Shown one piece after another: positions 19,940 through 28,149 of a stretch of DNA of 64,000 bases. The notes beneath the pieces were generated by a model. That model did no database searches. It had not been told where the DNA came from and saw only the letters and a program-made list of their open reading frames with translations. Origin of the DNA: Streptomyces harbinensis. GTDB lineage: Bacteria > Actinomycetota > Actinomycetes > Streptomycetales > Streptomycetaceae. The stretch is from positions 475,193-539,192 of the forward strand of contig NZ_FPAB01000002.1 in assembly GCF_900116145.1 (NCBI RefSeq), read 5' to 3'. Both the position numbers and the translations under genes were made by a program. Positions within the stretch are counted from its first letter, which is position 1; each line of letters begins with the position of its first letter.

Positions 19940-20788
19940 ATGCTGCGCATCGCCGTCCCCAACAAGGGTTCCCTCTCCGAGCCTGCGTCGGCGATGCTCC
20001 ATGAGGCCGGCTACCGGCAGCGCAAGGACCGCCGCGAACTCGTCCTGATCGACGCCGACAACGAGGTCGAGTTCTTCTTCCTGCGCCCCCGCGACATCGC
20101 CGTCTACGTCGGCTCCGGCAAGCTCGACATCGGCATCACCGGCCGCGACCTGCTGCTGGACTCCGGCGCCGAGGCCGAGGAGATCAAGCAGCTCGGCTTC
20201 GCCGGCTCCACGCTGCGCTACGCCGCCCGCCCCGGCACCGTCACCGACGTCAGCCAGTTCGACGGCCTGTCGATCGCCACCTCCTTCCCCGGAGTGGTCC
20301 GCGCCCACCTCGCCGAACACGGCGTGCAGGCGTCGGTGGTCCGCCTCGACGGCGCGGTGGAGACCGCCATCAGCCTCGGGGTCGCGGAGGTCATCGCCGA
20401 CGTGGTGGAGACCGGCACCACCCTGCGCCAGGCGGGCCTGGAGATCATCAGCGCCCCCATCCTGGAATCGGAGGCCGTGGTCATCCGGCGGCGCGGCGAC
20501 GACCGCGCCGAGCCCAAGGTCGAGCAGTTCCTGCGCCGCCTCCAGGGCGTCCTGGTCGCCCGCCGCTACGTGATGATGGACTACGACATCCGCGCCGAAC
20601 TGGTCGAGAAGGCCGTGGCCCTCACCCCCGGCCTCGAATCGCCGACCGTCTCCCCGCTGCACGACCAGGGCTGGGTCGCGGTCCGGTCCATGGTCCCGGT
20701 CCGCGACGCGCAGCGGGTGATGGACGACCTGTACGACATGGGCGCCCGCGCCATCCTCACCACCGGCATCCACGCCGCCCGGCTGTGA
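19940..20788 (+). CDS. hisG: ATP phosphoribosyltransferase, long form
   Basis: First and feedback-controlled step of histidine biosynthesis. 282 residues, the long HisG form with a C-terminal ACT-like regulatory domain (about residues 210-282: VMMDYDIRAELVEKAVAL, SPTVSPLHDQGWVAVRSMVP). Catalytic part: RIAVPNKGSLSEPA, FFFLRPRDIAVYVGSGKLDI, GITGRDLLLDSG, PRPP loop GVAEVIADVVETGTTLRQAG. The ATG at 19940 starts the conserved MLRIAVPNKG and has GAAGGAA before it; the longer upstream frame covers the intergenic spacer. Confidence 0.95.
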   Translation: MLRIAVPNKGSLSEPASAMLHEAGYRQRKDRRELVLIDADNEVEFFFLRPRDIAVYVGSGKLDIGITGRDLLLDSGAEAEEIKQLGFAGSTLRYAARPGTVTDVSQFDGLSIATSFPGVVRAHLAEHGVQASVVRLDGAVETAISLGVAEVIADVVETGTTLRQAGLEIISAPILESEAVVIRRRGDDRAEPKVEQFLRRLQGVLVARRYVMMDYDIRAELVEKAVALTPGLESPTVSPLHDQGWVAVRSMVPVRDAQRVMDDLYDMGARAILTTGIHAARL

Positions 20789-20795
20789 GCGCCCC

Positions 20796-21353
20796 ATGAC
20801 CAGCACGGACAAGAACGAGGACGACGTGAAGGCCACCGGCGACCCACCCGCCCCCCAGCCCGGGGCGCAAGCCCCCACCCCGCCCGCCCCACCCGCCACA
20901 CCCGAGCTTCCGGTGGTCTTCCGCCCGGTGCTCACCCGGATCATCCTGATGGTCACCGGCGCCGTCGTCCTCGCCGTGCTGCTGGTCATCGCCGTGATCG
21001 TGCCGGTGAGCGCCAGCACCTGGGGCCTGGGCGACCGGTTCACCGTGGCCGGCACCGGCCTCGCCGCCTGGGGCGTGCTCGCCGTGCTCTGCCGCCCCAA
21101 GGTGCTCGCCGCCGCCGACGGGGTGACCGTCGTCAACCTCACCGCCAAGCGGCGGCTCGCGTGGGCCGAGATCATACGGGTGAGCCTGCGCCCCGGTGAC
21201 CCGTGGGTGACCCTCGACCTCGCCGACGGCACCACCATGGCCGCCATGGGCATCCAGCCCGGCCTCGCCCGGGAACGCGCCCTGGCCGACGCCCGGGCGC
21301 TGCGCGCCCTCGTCGAGGCCCACGGCAGCGGCACCGGCGCGCCCGGCAACTGA
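20796..21353 (+). CDS. PH-domain membrane protein
   Basis: 185 residues of unknown role. A Pro/Ala-rich cytoplasmic N-terminus (residues 1-38) is followed by two hydrophobic segments (LTRIILMVTGAVVLAVLLVI and AGTGLAAWGVLAVLC), then a short bacterial PH-like domain (LAAADGVTVVNLTAKRRLAW, WVTLDLADGTTMAAMGIQ). ATG 20796 lies 7 bp after hisG, so it is probably the last gene of the his transcript. It ends 17 bp from the convergent AAA+ gene. Conserved next to hisG in Streptomyces as I recall; nothing links it to histidine synthesis itself. Confidence 0.75.
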   Translation: MTSTDKNEDDVKATGDPPAPQPGAQAPTPPAPPATPELPVVFRPVLTRIILMVTGAVVLAVLLVIAVIVPVSASTWGLGDRFTVAGTGLAAWGVLAVLCRPKVLAAADGVTVVNLTAKRRLAWAEIIRVSLRPGDPWVTLDLADGTTMAAMGIQPGLARERALADARALRALVEAHGSGTGAPGN

Positions 21354-21370
21354 CCGGGCGCGTACGGCGG

Positions 21371-23239
21371 TTACGGCAGCGGCGGGCGCCGGCCCTTCTC
21401 CGGGCGGCCCCGCCCGCTGGACGCCAGCACCTCCCCGTACGCCTGCATCAGATCCGGCAGCCGCAGCGTCGAAAGATCCTGCCGGCCCGGATCGGCTGCC
21501 GACTCCGAGAGCCGGATGTCCCGGAACGCGCAGCTCGTCTCGTACAGCGTGCGCACGAACCGGCCGTTGCCCAGCTCGTCGATCCAGCCCTCCGCCACCA
21601 CGTGCGTGCTGATGCTGCGCAACTCCTCCAGCGCCTCCGGGTCCCACACATCGCCGTGGTCGGCCGCCAGCAGCTCCCCGATGGCCGTCAGCTCCACCGG
21701 CCGGTAGCTGGGGAACTCCACCCGGGCCGAGAACCGGGACCCCAGCCCCGGGTTGGCGCTCAGCAGCCGGTCCATGCCCTGCGGATAGCCGGCCAGGATC
21801 ACCACCAGATGCTCCCGGCTGTCCTCCGCCCGCTTCAGCAGCACCTGGAGCGCCTCGTCCCCGTACGCGTCGCCCTTGCTGTAGCCGGAGTGCACCAGCG
21901 AGTACGCCTCGTCGATGAACAGCACCCCGCCGAGCGCCGAATCGATCAGCCGGTTCGCCTTCACCGCCGTCTGCCCGAGGAACTCGCCCACCAGATCGGC
22001 CCGCTGCGCCTCCACCAGCCGGTCGTGGCTCAGCAGCCCCAGCGCGTGGAAGACCCGGCCCAGGATGCGGGCCACCGTGGTCTTGCCGGTCCCCGAGGGC
22101 CCGGAGAACACGAAGTGCCGCTTCGGCGGCTGCACCGGCAGCCCCTGCCCCGAACGCAGCCGCGCCATCCGCAGCTGCGCGGACATCGCCCGTACCTGCT
22201 CCTTGACCGGTTCGAGCCCGACCATCCGGTCCAGCTCGGCCAGCGTGTGCGCCAGCAGCGCCGGATCGGGCGCCTGCGGCAGCGCGGGCCCGCCGGCCGG
22301 CCGCAGACCGTGCCCGCCGGGCGTACCCGGGCGGCCCGCCGCCCCCGCCGCCCGCCCCTCGCCCGGCGCCGCCGACAGCCGCACCTCACCGGCCTGGCCG
22401 GGCAGCGGCAGCGGAGGCGGCGCGGCGGCCGGGCCGTGCGGGGCCAGGACCAGCTGGGCGGTGTCGCCGTCCTCCACGGCCAGCGCGGTCAGCCGCTCCG
22501 CGGTGTCCATGAACTCCGCGTCCACCTGGTGCACCGCCCGGTACAGCGGGATCGCCGCCGCGCTGCGCCCGCTGCCCTCCCGCGCCCGCGCCAGCCAGTA
22601 CCGCAGCTCCTTGCGCTGCGGCTGCTCGCTGCGGCAGCGCATCAGCGCCGTCGCCAGCAGCGGCTCCGCCTGGTCGTACATCTCCAGCCGCACCCGCGCC
22701 ATCCCGGCGAACAGGCCCGCTTCCACACCCAGTTGCGGATCGTTCAGCAGCGTGGAGGTGAGCCGGAACAGGCCCTCCCAGTCCCGGGTGAGATAGCAGC
22801 GGCAGGCGTGCAGGAACCGCGCCGAGGAGTCGGTGTCCGGCGGCGGGCACTGGGCCAGCGCCCGGTCCAGATCGGGCAGCCGGTGGCTGTCCAGTAACTG
22901 CGAGGCGTGCGCCAGCAGCAGATCGCGATCGGTCTCCAGCACCGGCTGCACCCACCAGCCCAGCCAGTACCAGGAGCTGAGCGGCCGGCCGTGCCGGGCC
23001 CGCTGCTCCCCGAACCGCGCCCGGTGCCGGTACATCTGGAGCAGCGCCGGGGCGACATCGGTGCGCAGCGCGTGCAGCCCGAGCCAGGCGTCCGCCATCC
23101 CCGGGTCCTCCCGCACGGCGGCGCGGAACTCCTCCTCGGCCTCCGGATAGGCCGCCGCGGCGTACGCGTCGACGCCGCGCAGCCACGCCAGATCGGCCCC
23201 CGTGTGCGGCCCGTGAACGCCTTGCGTGCCAGACATCAT
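21371..23239 (-). CDS. EccA/CbbX-like AAA+ ATPase with N-terminal helical repeats, orphan of type VII systems
   Basis: 622 residues. The first half is TPR-like alpha-helical repeats (DAYAAAAYPEAEEEFRAAV; ARREGSG..AAIPLYRAV), a Pro/Gly-rich linker covers about 270-320, and the C-terminal half is a CbbX-type AAA+ module: LDRMVGLEPVKEQVRAM, Walker A GPSGTGKTTVAR near residue 380, RADLVGEFLGQTA, Walker B GGVLFIDEAYSL, sensor region LVVILAGYPQGMDRLLSANP, GLGSRFSARVEF, and GNGRFVRTLYE. Domain order matches EccA of mycobacterial ESX systems, but no other ESX gene is in the window. ATG 23239 is chosen because GGGGG precedes it; 23236 is equally possible. Confidence 0.82.
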   Translation of the reverse strand: MMSGTQGVHGPHTGADLAWLRGVDAYAAAAYPEAEEEFRAAVREDPGMADAWLGLHALRTDVAPALLQMYRHRARFGEQRARHGRPLSSWYWLGWWVQPVLETDRDLLLAHASQLLDSHRLPDLDRALAQCPPPDTDSSARFLHACRCYLTRDWEGLFRLTSTLLNDPQLGVEAGLFAGMARVRLEMYDQAEPLLATALMRCRSEQPQRKELRYWLARAREGSGRSAAAIPLYRAVHQVDAEFMDTAERLTALAVEDGDTAQLVLAPHGPAAAPPPLPLPGQAGEVRLSAAPGEGRAAGAAGRPGTPGGHGLRPAGGPALPQAPDPALLAHTLAELDRMVGLEPVKEQVRAMSAQLRMARLRSGQGLPVQPPKRHFVFSGPSGTGKTTVARILGRVFHALGLLSHDRLVEAQRADLVGEFLGQTAVKANRLIDSALGGVLFIDEAYSLVHSGYSKGDAYGDEALQVLLKRAEDSREHLVVILAGYPQGMDRLLSANPGLGSRFSARVEFPSYRPVELTAIGELLAADHGDVWDPEALEELRSISTHVVAEGWIDELGNGRFVRTLYETSCAFRDIRLSESAADPGRQDLSTLRLPDLMQAYGEVLASSGRGRPEKGRRPPLP

Positions 23240-23264
23240 GACGACCCCCATGCGCGGATACCGC

Positions 23265-23837
23265 TCAGCTGTCGCACCTCGGTGCCATCAGGATATCCGC
23301 CGCGGGTCGGGACGGATCATCGTCGAAGTGGCGGCGTTCCGCGGCCTCCCAGCCGCGCCAGAAGGCGGCCTGCGCGGGCCCGTCCCGGCGCCGGCCGGCC
23401 GCCCAGGCGCGCTCGCGGGAGACGTCCAGCCAGATGAGATGGGCGAGCCGGCCGCGCAGTGCCCGCCGCCCGGCCCCCACCCCCTCCAGCAGCACCACGG
23501 GGGCAGGCGGTACGACGGCGGTACGGGTGTAGCCGCGCCGCTCCCAGTCGTACACCTCGTAGCGGGCCTCGGCGCCCCGGGCCAGCGGATCGAGGATCTG
23601 CGCGGTGAGCCGGGGCATCCAGCCGAAGAGCGCGTCGTGGCTGGCGAGATCGTCCAGATGGATCACCGGGGCGCCGTCCAGCGCGGCGGCCAGCCGGGCG
23701 GCAAGCGTGGACTTGCCGGAGCCGGCGTATCCGTCGATGCCGATCAGCCGCACCGGGCCGAGGGAGGGCGGCAGGGCGCGCAGCCGGGCGGCGAGCTCGG
23801 CCGGGGACGGCCGGGAGGGGAGGGGCGGAGCGGGCAC
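23265..23837 (-). CDS. P-loop kinase of the uridine-kinase type
   Basis: 190-residue protein with Walker A at VRLIGIDGYAGSGKSTLAAR, then PVIHLDDLASHDALFGW (substrate region DD motif), YEVYDWERRGYTRTAVVPPA and VVLLEGVGAGRRALR. This is the uridine kinase/phosphoribulokinase-like fold; substrate is uncertain and many such proteins are annotated as uridine kinase without test. Start taken as GTG 23837 because it opens the conserved part; the frame continues upstream into a divergent gene's promoter. No clear ribosome binding site. Confidence 0.7.
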   Translation of the reverse strand: MPAPPLPSRPSPAELAARLRALPPSLGPVRLIGIDGYAGSGKSTLAARLAAALDGAPVIHLDDLASHDALFGWMPRLTAQILDPLARGAEARYEVYDWERRGYTRTAVVPPAPVVLLEGVGAGRRALRGRLAHLIWLDVSRERAWAAGRRRDGPAQAAFWRGWEAAERRHFDDDPSRPAADILMAPRCDS

Positions 23838-23967
23838 CCGGCCAGCGTAGTGCCAGTGGTGGACACCAATATTACTGCGCACGGTCGCCCCGGGGTTACT
23901 GGCCGTAAGACCGCTCAGCCGCGATAGTGGGAGGCCGCATCCTGCGACCCCACCGGGAGGCCCCACC

Positions 23968-25326
23968 GTGACACCGACGCCACGCCGTACCGTGCTGACC
24001 GCCGCCGCGCTCGCCGCCGTCGCCGCCGCGGCCTCCGGGAGCCCGGCCGCCGCCGTACCGGCGGGCCGCCGGGCGGCGGACACCGCCGCCGGAACCGTCG
24101 AGTACCACGCCTGGACCTCGGCGGCCGACTGGCGCGCGGGCACCGCCCGGGGCACCGCGCTGGTCTCCGGCGACCGGTCCGGGATACTGCTGCGGCGCTC
24201 ACAGGGCACCATCGACTACACCGACCCGCACACCGGCACCACCTCGGCCTGGGAGCACGCGCAGTGGCTCTCGCCCGAACACCGCACGGATCTGCCGGCC
24301 ACCGAACTGATCGCCTCGTGGAACGCCGACACCCCGGCCGGCACCTTCGTCCGGATCGAGGCGCGCGCCACCTACACGGACGGCACCCTCAGCCCCTGGT
24401 ACACCCTCGGGGTGTGGGCCTCGGGCGACGAGGACCTGCTGCGCACCTCGCTGAACGGGCAGCGGGACGGCGTCTCCAGCGTGTGGACCGACACGGTGGC
24501 GATCGACGACCCGGCCGGCCCGCAGCGCATCACCGGCTACCGGCTCCGGCTGACGCTGCACCGCAGACCCGGTTCGACGCTCACTCCGGTGGTGTGGCGG
24601 GTGGGCGCGATGGTCTCCGATGTCCCCGACCGGTTCGAGGTGCCGGCCAGCGTGCCCGGCCCCGCGGCCGGCGTCGAACTCCCGGTACCCCGGCGCTCGC
24701 AGAACATCCACCTCGGCCGCTACCCCGAGTACAACGGCGGCGGTGAGGCGTGGTGCAGCCCCACCTCGTCCACCATGATCCTCGAATACTGGGGCCGGGG
24801 CCCGGGCGCCGGGGATCTGGCGTGGGTCGATCCGGCGTACGACGACCCGCAGGTGTGCCACGCCGCCCGGTTCACCTACGACTACGCCTACGGCGGCTGC
24901 GGCAACTGGCCGTTCAACACCGCCTACGCCGCCTCCTACCCGGACATGCAGGGCGTCGTCACCCGGATCGCCTCCCTGACGGACGCCGAGACCCTGATCG
25001 CCGCCGGGATCCCGCTGATCACCTCGCAGTCCTTCTACGAGGCGGAACTGGACGGCTCCGGCTACGGCACCTCGGGCCACCTGATGACGGTGATCGGCTT
25101 CACCGCCGCCGGGGACGTGATCGCCAATGACCCGGCAAGCCCCAGCAACGCGGCGGTGCGGCGGGTCTATCCCCGGCGGCAGTTCGAGAACATCTGGCTG
25201 CGGACCAAGCGGTACGACGCGAACGGCGTGGTGCGCGGCGGCAGCGGCGGGGTGGCCTATCTGTTCTTCCCGGCCCGGGTGACGGTCGCCCAGCGCGCCG
25301 CCCTCGCGGCCGTCGGCGTGCGCTGA
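23968..25326 (+). CDS. Secreted C39-family cysteine peptidase
   Basis: 452 residues. The N-terminus (RRTVLTAAALAAVAAAAS..AAAVPAGRRA) is a Tat/Sec-like signal. Residues about 45-220 form a beta-rich unknown module (EYHAWTSAADWRAG; IASWNADTPAGTFVRIEARA). The C-terminal half is a peptidase_C39-like papain fold: catalytic Cys in GGEAWCSPTSSTMILEYWG, His in GYGTSGHLMTVIGFT, Asp in VIANDPASPSNAAVRRVY. Exported hydrolase of unknown substrate; related proteins are common in actinomycetes. GTG 23968 with GGGAGG upstream. Confidence 0.85.
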   Translation: MTPTPRRTVLTAAALAAVAAAASGSPAAAVPAGRRAADTAAGTVEYHAWTSAADWRAGTARGTALVSGDRSGILLRRSQGTIDYTDPHTGTTSAWEHAQWLSPEHRTDLPATELIASWNADTPAGTFVRIEARATYTDGTLSPWYTLGVWASGDEDLLRTSLNGQRDGVSSVWTDTVAIDDPAGPQRITGYRLRLTLHRRPGSTLTPVVWRVGAMVSDVPDRFEVPASVPGPAAGVELPVPRRSQNIHLGRYPEYNGGGEAWCSPTSSTMILEYWGRGPGAGDLAWVDPAYDDPQVCHAARFTYDYAYGGCGNWPFNTAYAASYPDMQGVVTRIASLTDAETLIAAGIPLITSQSFYEAELDGSGYGTSGHLMTVIGFTAAGDVIANDPASPSNAAVRRVYPRRQFENIWLRTKRYDANGVVRGGSGGVAYLFFPARVTVAQRAALAAVGVR

Positions 25327-25347
25327 GCGGACCGGCGCCCCGCGTCG

Positions 25348-26142
25348 TCAGTCGGCCAGCAGCGCGGCGCGCCACAGCTCCTCGCGCTCCTCGGTGTACG
25401 CGGCGTCGGCGTGCCAGCTCGCGCCGTGGCCCTCGTCCCACAGGGTCGCCCAGGGCTGCTCGCCGGCCGCGTGCCGCTCCCGCAGGAAGGTGTGCATGGA
25501 GCGGGTGCGGCGGGCCAGCAGCGGAACGAGGGCGCGGCGGCCGTCCTCGTCGAGGCCGTAGGCGTCCACCAGGGTCCGCAGCCGGGCCGCCGCGTGCGGG
25601 TCGGTGCGCCGCCAGTGCGGGTGCGCGGAGAGCGGCAGGAAGCCGTGCGCGGCGTAGGCCAGGTCCCAAAGCCGGCTGCCGGGGGCCGCGTTGTCCCAGT
25701 CGATGAACGTCCAGCGGCCGGCCGGGCAGTCCTCGGCGACCAGGTTCCACGGGGCCAGGTCGTGGTGGGCGATGATCTCGTGGCCGGGGTCGGGGATCAG
25801 GGTGTTCCAGCGGGCGCCGGGCGGCGGGACGAAGCCGGCCACCGCGTCGTGGAAGGCCCGGATCAGCCGGCCGACCCGGGCGAGAGAGCCGGGCGGGTCG
25901 AGCAGCGCGAAGCGATGGGGCCACACCGCCTCGCCGGGCGCGAAGCTCAGCACCTCCCGGCCCCGCTCGTCCAGGCCGAGCGGGCGCGGGGCGGCGGTGA
26001 AGCCGGCGCCGTGCAGGTGGTCGAGCAGCGCGTGCACCGCGGGCGTCCAGAATCCGGCGGGGCGCCGTACGGTGTCGCCCACCCGGACCACGCCCGCGCT
26101 CACATTGCCGCCCGACAGCGGCACTTCCTCATGATCGGACAC
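25348..26142 (-). CDS. Aminoglycoside phosphotransferase-fold protein (APH family kinase)
   Basis: 264 residues with the APH fold: VVRVGDTVRRP in the N-lobe, then the catalytic loop HEIIAHHDLAPWNLVAEDCP (HxDxxxxN) and the metal-binding WTFIDWDNAAPGSRLWDLAY (IDWD). Such proteins phosphorylate small hydroxyl or amine substrates; general members are not resistance genes, so antibiotic kinase activity is not implied. GTG 26142 starts just before SDHEEVPLSGGNVSAGVVRV; an upstream ATG at 26193 is an alternative. Divergent from the acyl-CoA dehydrogenase gene. Confidence 0.8.
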   Translation of the reverse strand: MSDHEEVPLSGGNVSAGVVRVGDTVRRPAGFWTPAVHALLDHLHGAGFTAAPRPLGLDERGREVLSFAPGEAVWPHRFALLDPPGSLARVGRLIRAFHDAVAGFVPPPGARWNTLIPDPGHEIIAHHDLAPWNLVAEDCPAGRWTFIDWDNAAPGSRLWDLAYAAHGFLPLSAHPHWRRTDPHAAARLRTLVDAYGLDEDGRRALVPLLARRTRSMHTFLRERHAAGEQPWATLWDEGHGASWHADAAYTEEREELWRAALLAD

Positions 26143-26309
26143 GGGGCCAGGCTCGCAGCTCGTACCGGTGACGCGCGAACGGGTTTCGGGCATACTCCCA
26201 ACCGCCGGGCCCTGGTGATCACCTGCGGCCGGCCGAACGACGACTCCGAGGCAGCGCCGCCGCAACCGCGTCGCGTGCTGTCCGGTGCCCGCCACAGGGA
26301 GGAAAGCGC

Positions 26310-27503
26310 GTGACGATCTCCGCCGAGGGTCTGCAGCCGGTACGGCGAGTCCTGCCCACCCCGGAAGCCCGCGAGCTGCTCGATCTGGTCCGGGAGCTGA
26401 GCCGGCGGGAGATCCTGCCCGCCGCGGACGCGGAGGAGGCGGCCGGAGTCTTCCCCCGTGAGCTGTTCCGCGCACTGTCGCGCACCGGGATCCTGGGCCT
26501 GCCCTATCCGCAGGAGTACGGCGGCGGGGAGCAGCCGTACGAGGTGTACCTCCAGGTGCTGGAGGAACTGGCCGCGGCCCGGCTCACGGTGGGGCTCGGG
26601 GTGAGCGTGCACACCCTGGCCTGCCACGGGCTGGCCGGCTTCGGTACCAAGGAGCAGCGGGCCGAGTGGCTGCCGGCGATGCTGGGGGAGGGGCTGCTGG
26701 GGGCGTACGCGCTGTCCGAGCCGAACGCCGGCTCCGACGCGGCCTCGCTGCGCACCCGCGCGGTGCGCGACGGCGAGGACTGGATATTGACCGGCACCAA
26801 GGCGTGGATCACCCATGGCGGCATCGCGGACTTCTACACCGTGATGGCCCGCACCGGGGAGGACGGCCCCGGCGGGATCACGGCGTTCCTGGTGCCGGGG
26901 GACGCGGCGGGGCTGAGCGCCGCCGCTCCGGAGCGGAAGATGGGCATGAACGGTTCGCCCACCGCGCAGCTGCACTTCGACGGGGTCCGGGTGCCGGACG
27001 CGCGGCGGCTGGCGGACGAGGGCGCCGGGCTGAAGCTGGCGCTGGCCGCGCTCGACTCGGGCCGGCTGGGCATCGCCGCCTGTGCCGTCGGGGTGGCGCA
27101 GGCGGCGTTCAGCACGGCACTGGCCTTCACCCTGGAGCGTCAGCAGTTCGGCAGGCCGGTCGCCGACTTCCAGGGGCTGCGGTTCATGCTCGCCGACATG
27201 GCCACCCAGATCGAGGCGGGCCGCGCGCAGTACCTGGCCGCCGCGCGGCTGCGGGACGCCGGTGAGCCGTTCGGCCGGCAGGCGGCGATGGCCAAGCTGT
27301 TCTGCTCGGACACCGCGATGCGTGTGGCCACCGACGCCGTCCAGCTGATGGGCGGGTACGGCTACACGGCCGACTTCCCGGCCGAACGCCACCTGCGCGA
27401 GGCGAAGGTGCTCCAGATCGTGGAGGGCACCAATCAGATCCAGCGTGCCGTCATCGCCAGCCGGCTCACCGGCGGCGGGAACCGCGGGGGCGGACGCGGT
27501 TAG
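26310..27503 (+). CDS. Acyl-CoA dehydrogenase
   Basis: FAD enzyme of 397 residues that oxidises acyl-CoA to enoyl-CoA. Blocks in order: ILGLPYPQEYGGGEQPY, YALSEPNAGSDAASLRTRA (FAD/CoA signature), WILTGTKAWITHGGIADFY, MGMNGSPTAQLHFDGVRVPD, QQFGRPVADFQGLRFMLADM, LMGGYGYTADFPAERHLREA, and catalytic Glu372 in IVEGTNQIQRAVIA. GTG 26310 with AGGGAGGAAAG upstream. Chain-length preference cannot be read. A perfect GGTGATCACC palindrome (26214-26223) lies in the divergent gap. Confidence 0.93.
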   Translation: MTISAEGLQPVRRVLPTPEARELLDLVRELSRREILPAADAEEAAGVFPRELFRALSRTGILGLPYPQEYGGGEQPYEVYLQVLEELAAARLTVGLGVSVHTLACHGLAGFGTKEQRAEWLPAMLGEGLLGAYALSEPNAGSDAASLRTRAVRDGEDWILTGTKAWITHGGIADFYTVMARTGEDGPGGITAFLVPGDAAGLSAAAPERKMGMNGSPTAQLHFDGVRVPDARRLADEGAGLKLALAALDSGRLGIAACAVGVAQAAFSTALAFTLERQQFGRPVADFQGLRFMLADMATQIEAGRAQYLAAARLRDAGEPFGRQAAMAKLFCSDTAMRVATDAVQLMGGYGYTADFPAERHLREAKVLQIVEGTNQIQRAVIASRLTGGGNRGGGRG

Positions 27504-27507
27504 CGGC

Positions 27508-27948
27508 TCAGGCCGCCCGGCTCAGCCCGGCCACCGGGGCGGGCCGGGCGGCGGCCGGCGCGGCGTGCGAGAACGGCTGGAGGCGCCAGTCCAGGTTCTC
27601 CGGCAGGACGGTCGGCTCCGGCCGGCCCGCCCGCGGCTCCACCGGCAGGAACACCACGGCGCCGTCACCGGCCACCGTCCGTCCGGAGCCGGCGCACACG
27701 GTGGTGCCGAACGGCTGCCAGGGGTTCGGGCACCAGGCGTGCTCGGGCAGCGCCTGGGCCCGTTCGGTCAGCGCGACCGGCTGGGCGCAGTCCGGGCAGG
27801 AGACCCGGACGGTCCACAGGTCGGCCTGCTCGTCGGCGTCGGAGGCGCCGGACGCCTGGGCGGGCTCCGATGGATCGGGTTCGTCCCGGTGATCGGAATC
27901 CTCCTCGAAACGCTCGACGGTGGTCGGAGTGGTCGGTACGGAGCGCAT
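27508..27948 (-). CDS. Hypothetical protein with CxxC cysteines
   Basis: 146 residues, unrecognised. The N-terminus is acidic and low-complexity (VERFEEDSDHRDEPDPSEPA). A short central part has CPDC, then CPNPWQPFG and CAGSGRTV, which could bind one metal ion. The C-terminus is Pro/Ala-rich. ATG 27948 has GAGGGGG seven bases before it; an in-frame upstream ATG at 27993 lacks one. It ends 4 bp from the convergent acyl-CoA dehydrogenase and diverges from the acetoacetate-CoA ligase. Real gene by ribosome site and codon bias; function unknown. Confidence 0.6.
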   Translation of the reverse strand: MRSVPTTPTTVERFEEDSDHRDEPDPSEPAQASGASDADEQADLWTVRVSCPDCAQPVALTERAQALPEHAWCPNPWQPFGTTVCAGSGRTVAGDGAVVFLPVEPRAGRPEPTVLPENLDWRLQPFSHAAPAAARPAPVAGLSRAA

Positions 27949-28149
27949 GGCATCCCCCTCGGACGGCGCGGTGGCCTGGGCCACAGCAAGCACTTCCCGC
28001 CGGTCAGCGCGGTTAATCGCAGCGCTGATCAGGACTCGGACGGGAGTTTGTGGCGTTCATCACACCGGACGGCGGTGGCGGGGGACACCACCGATCCGCT
28101 GACATCGACACGCCCGCCCCCACCCCAACCACCCCCGCAGGGAGCCGCT

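Noticed and set aside
21371..23239. Type VII secretion cluster
   Set aside because: EccA-like ATPase alone; no WXG100, EccB-E or mycosin genes nearby.
25348..26142. Aminoglycoside resistance kinase
   Set aside because: Only the general APH fold is visible; no resistance-gene features and no cluster context.
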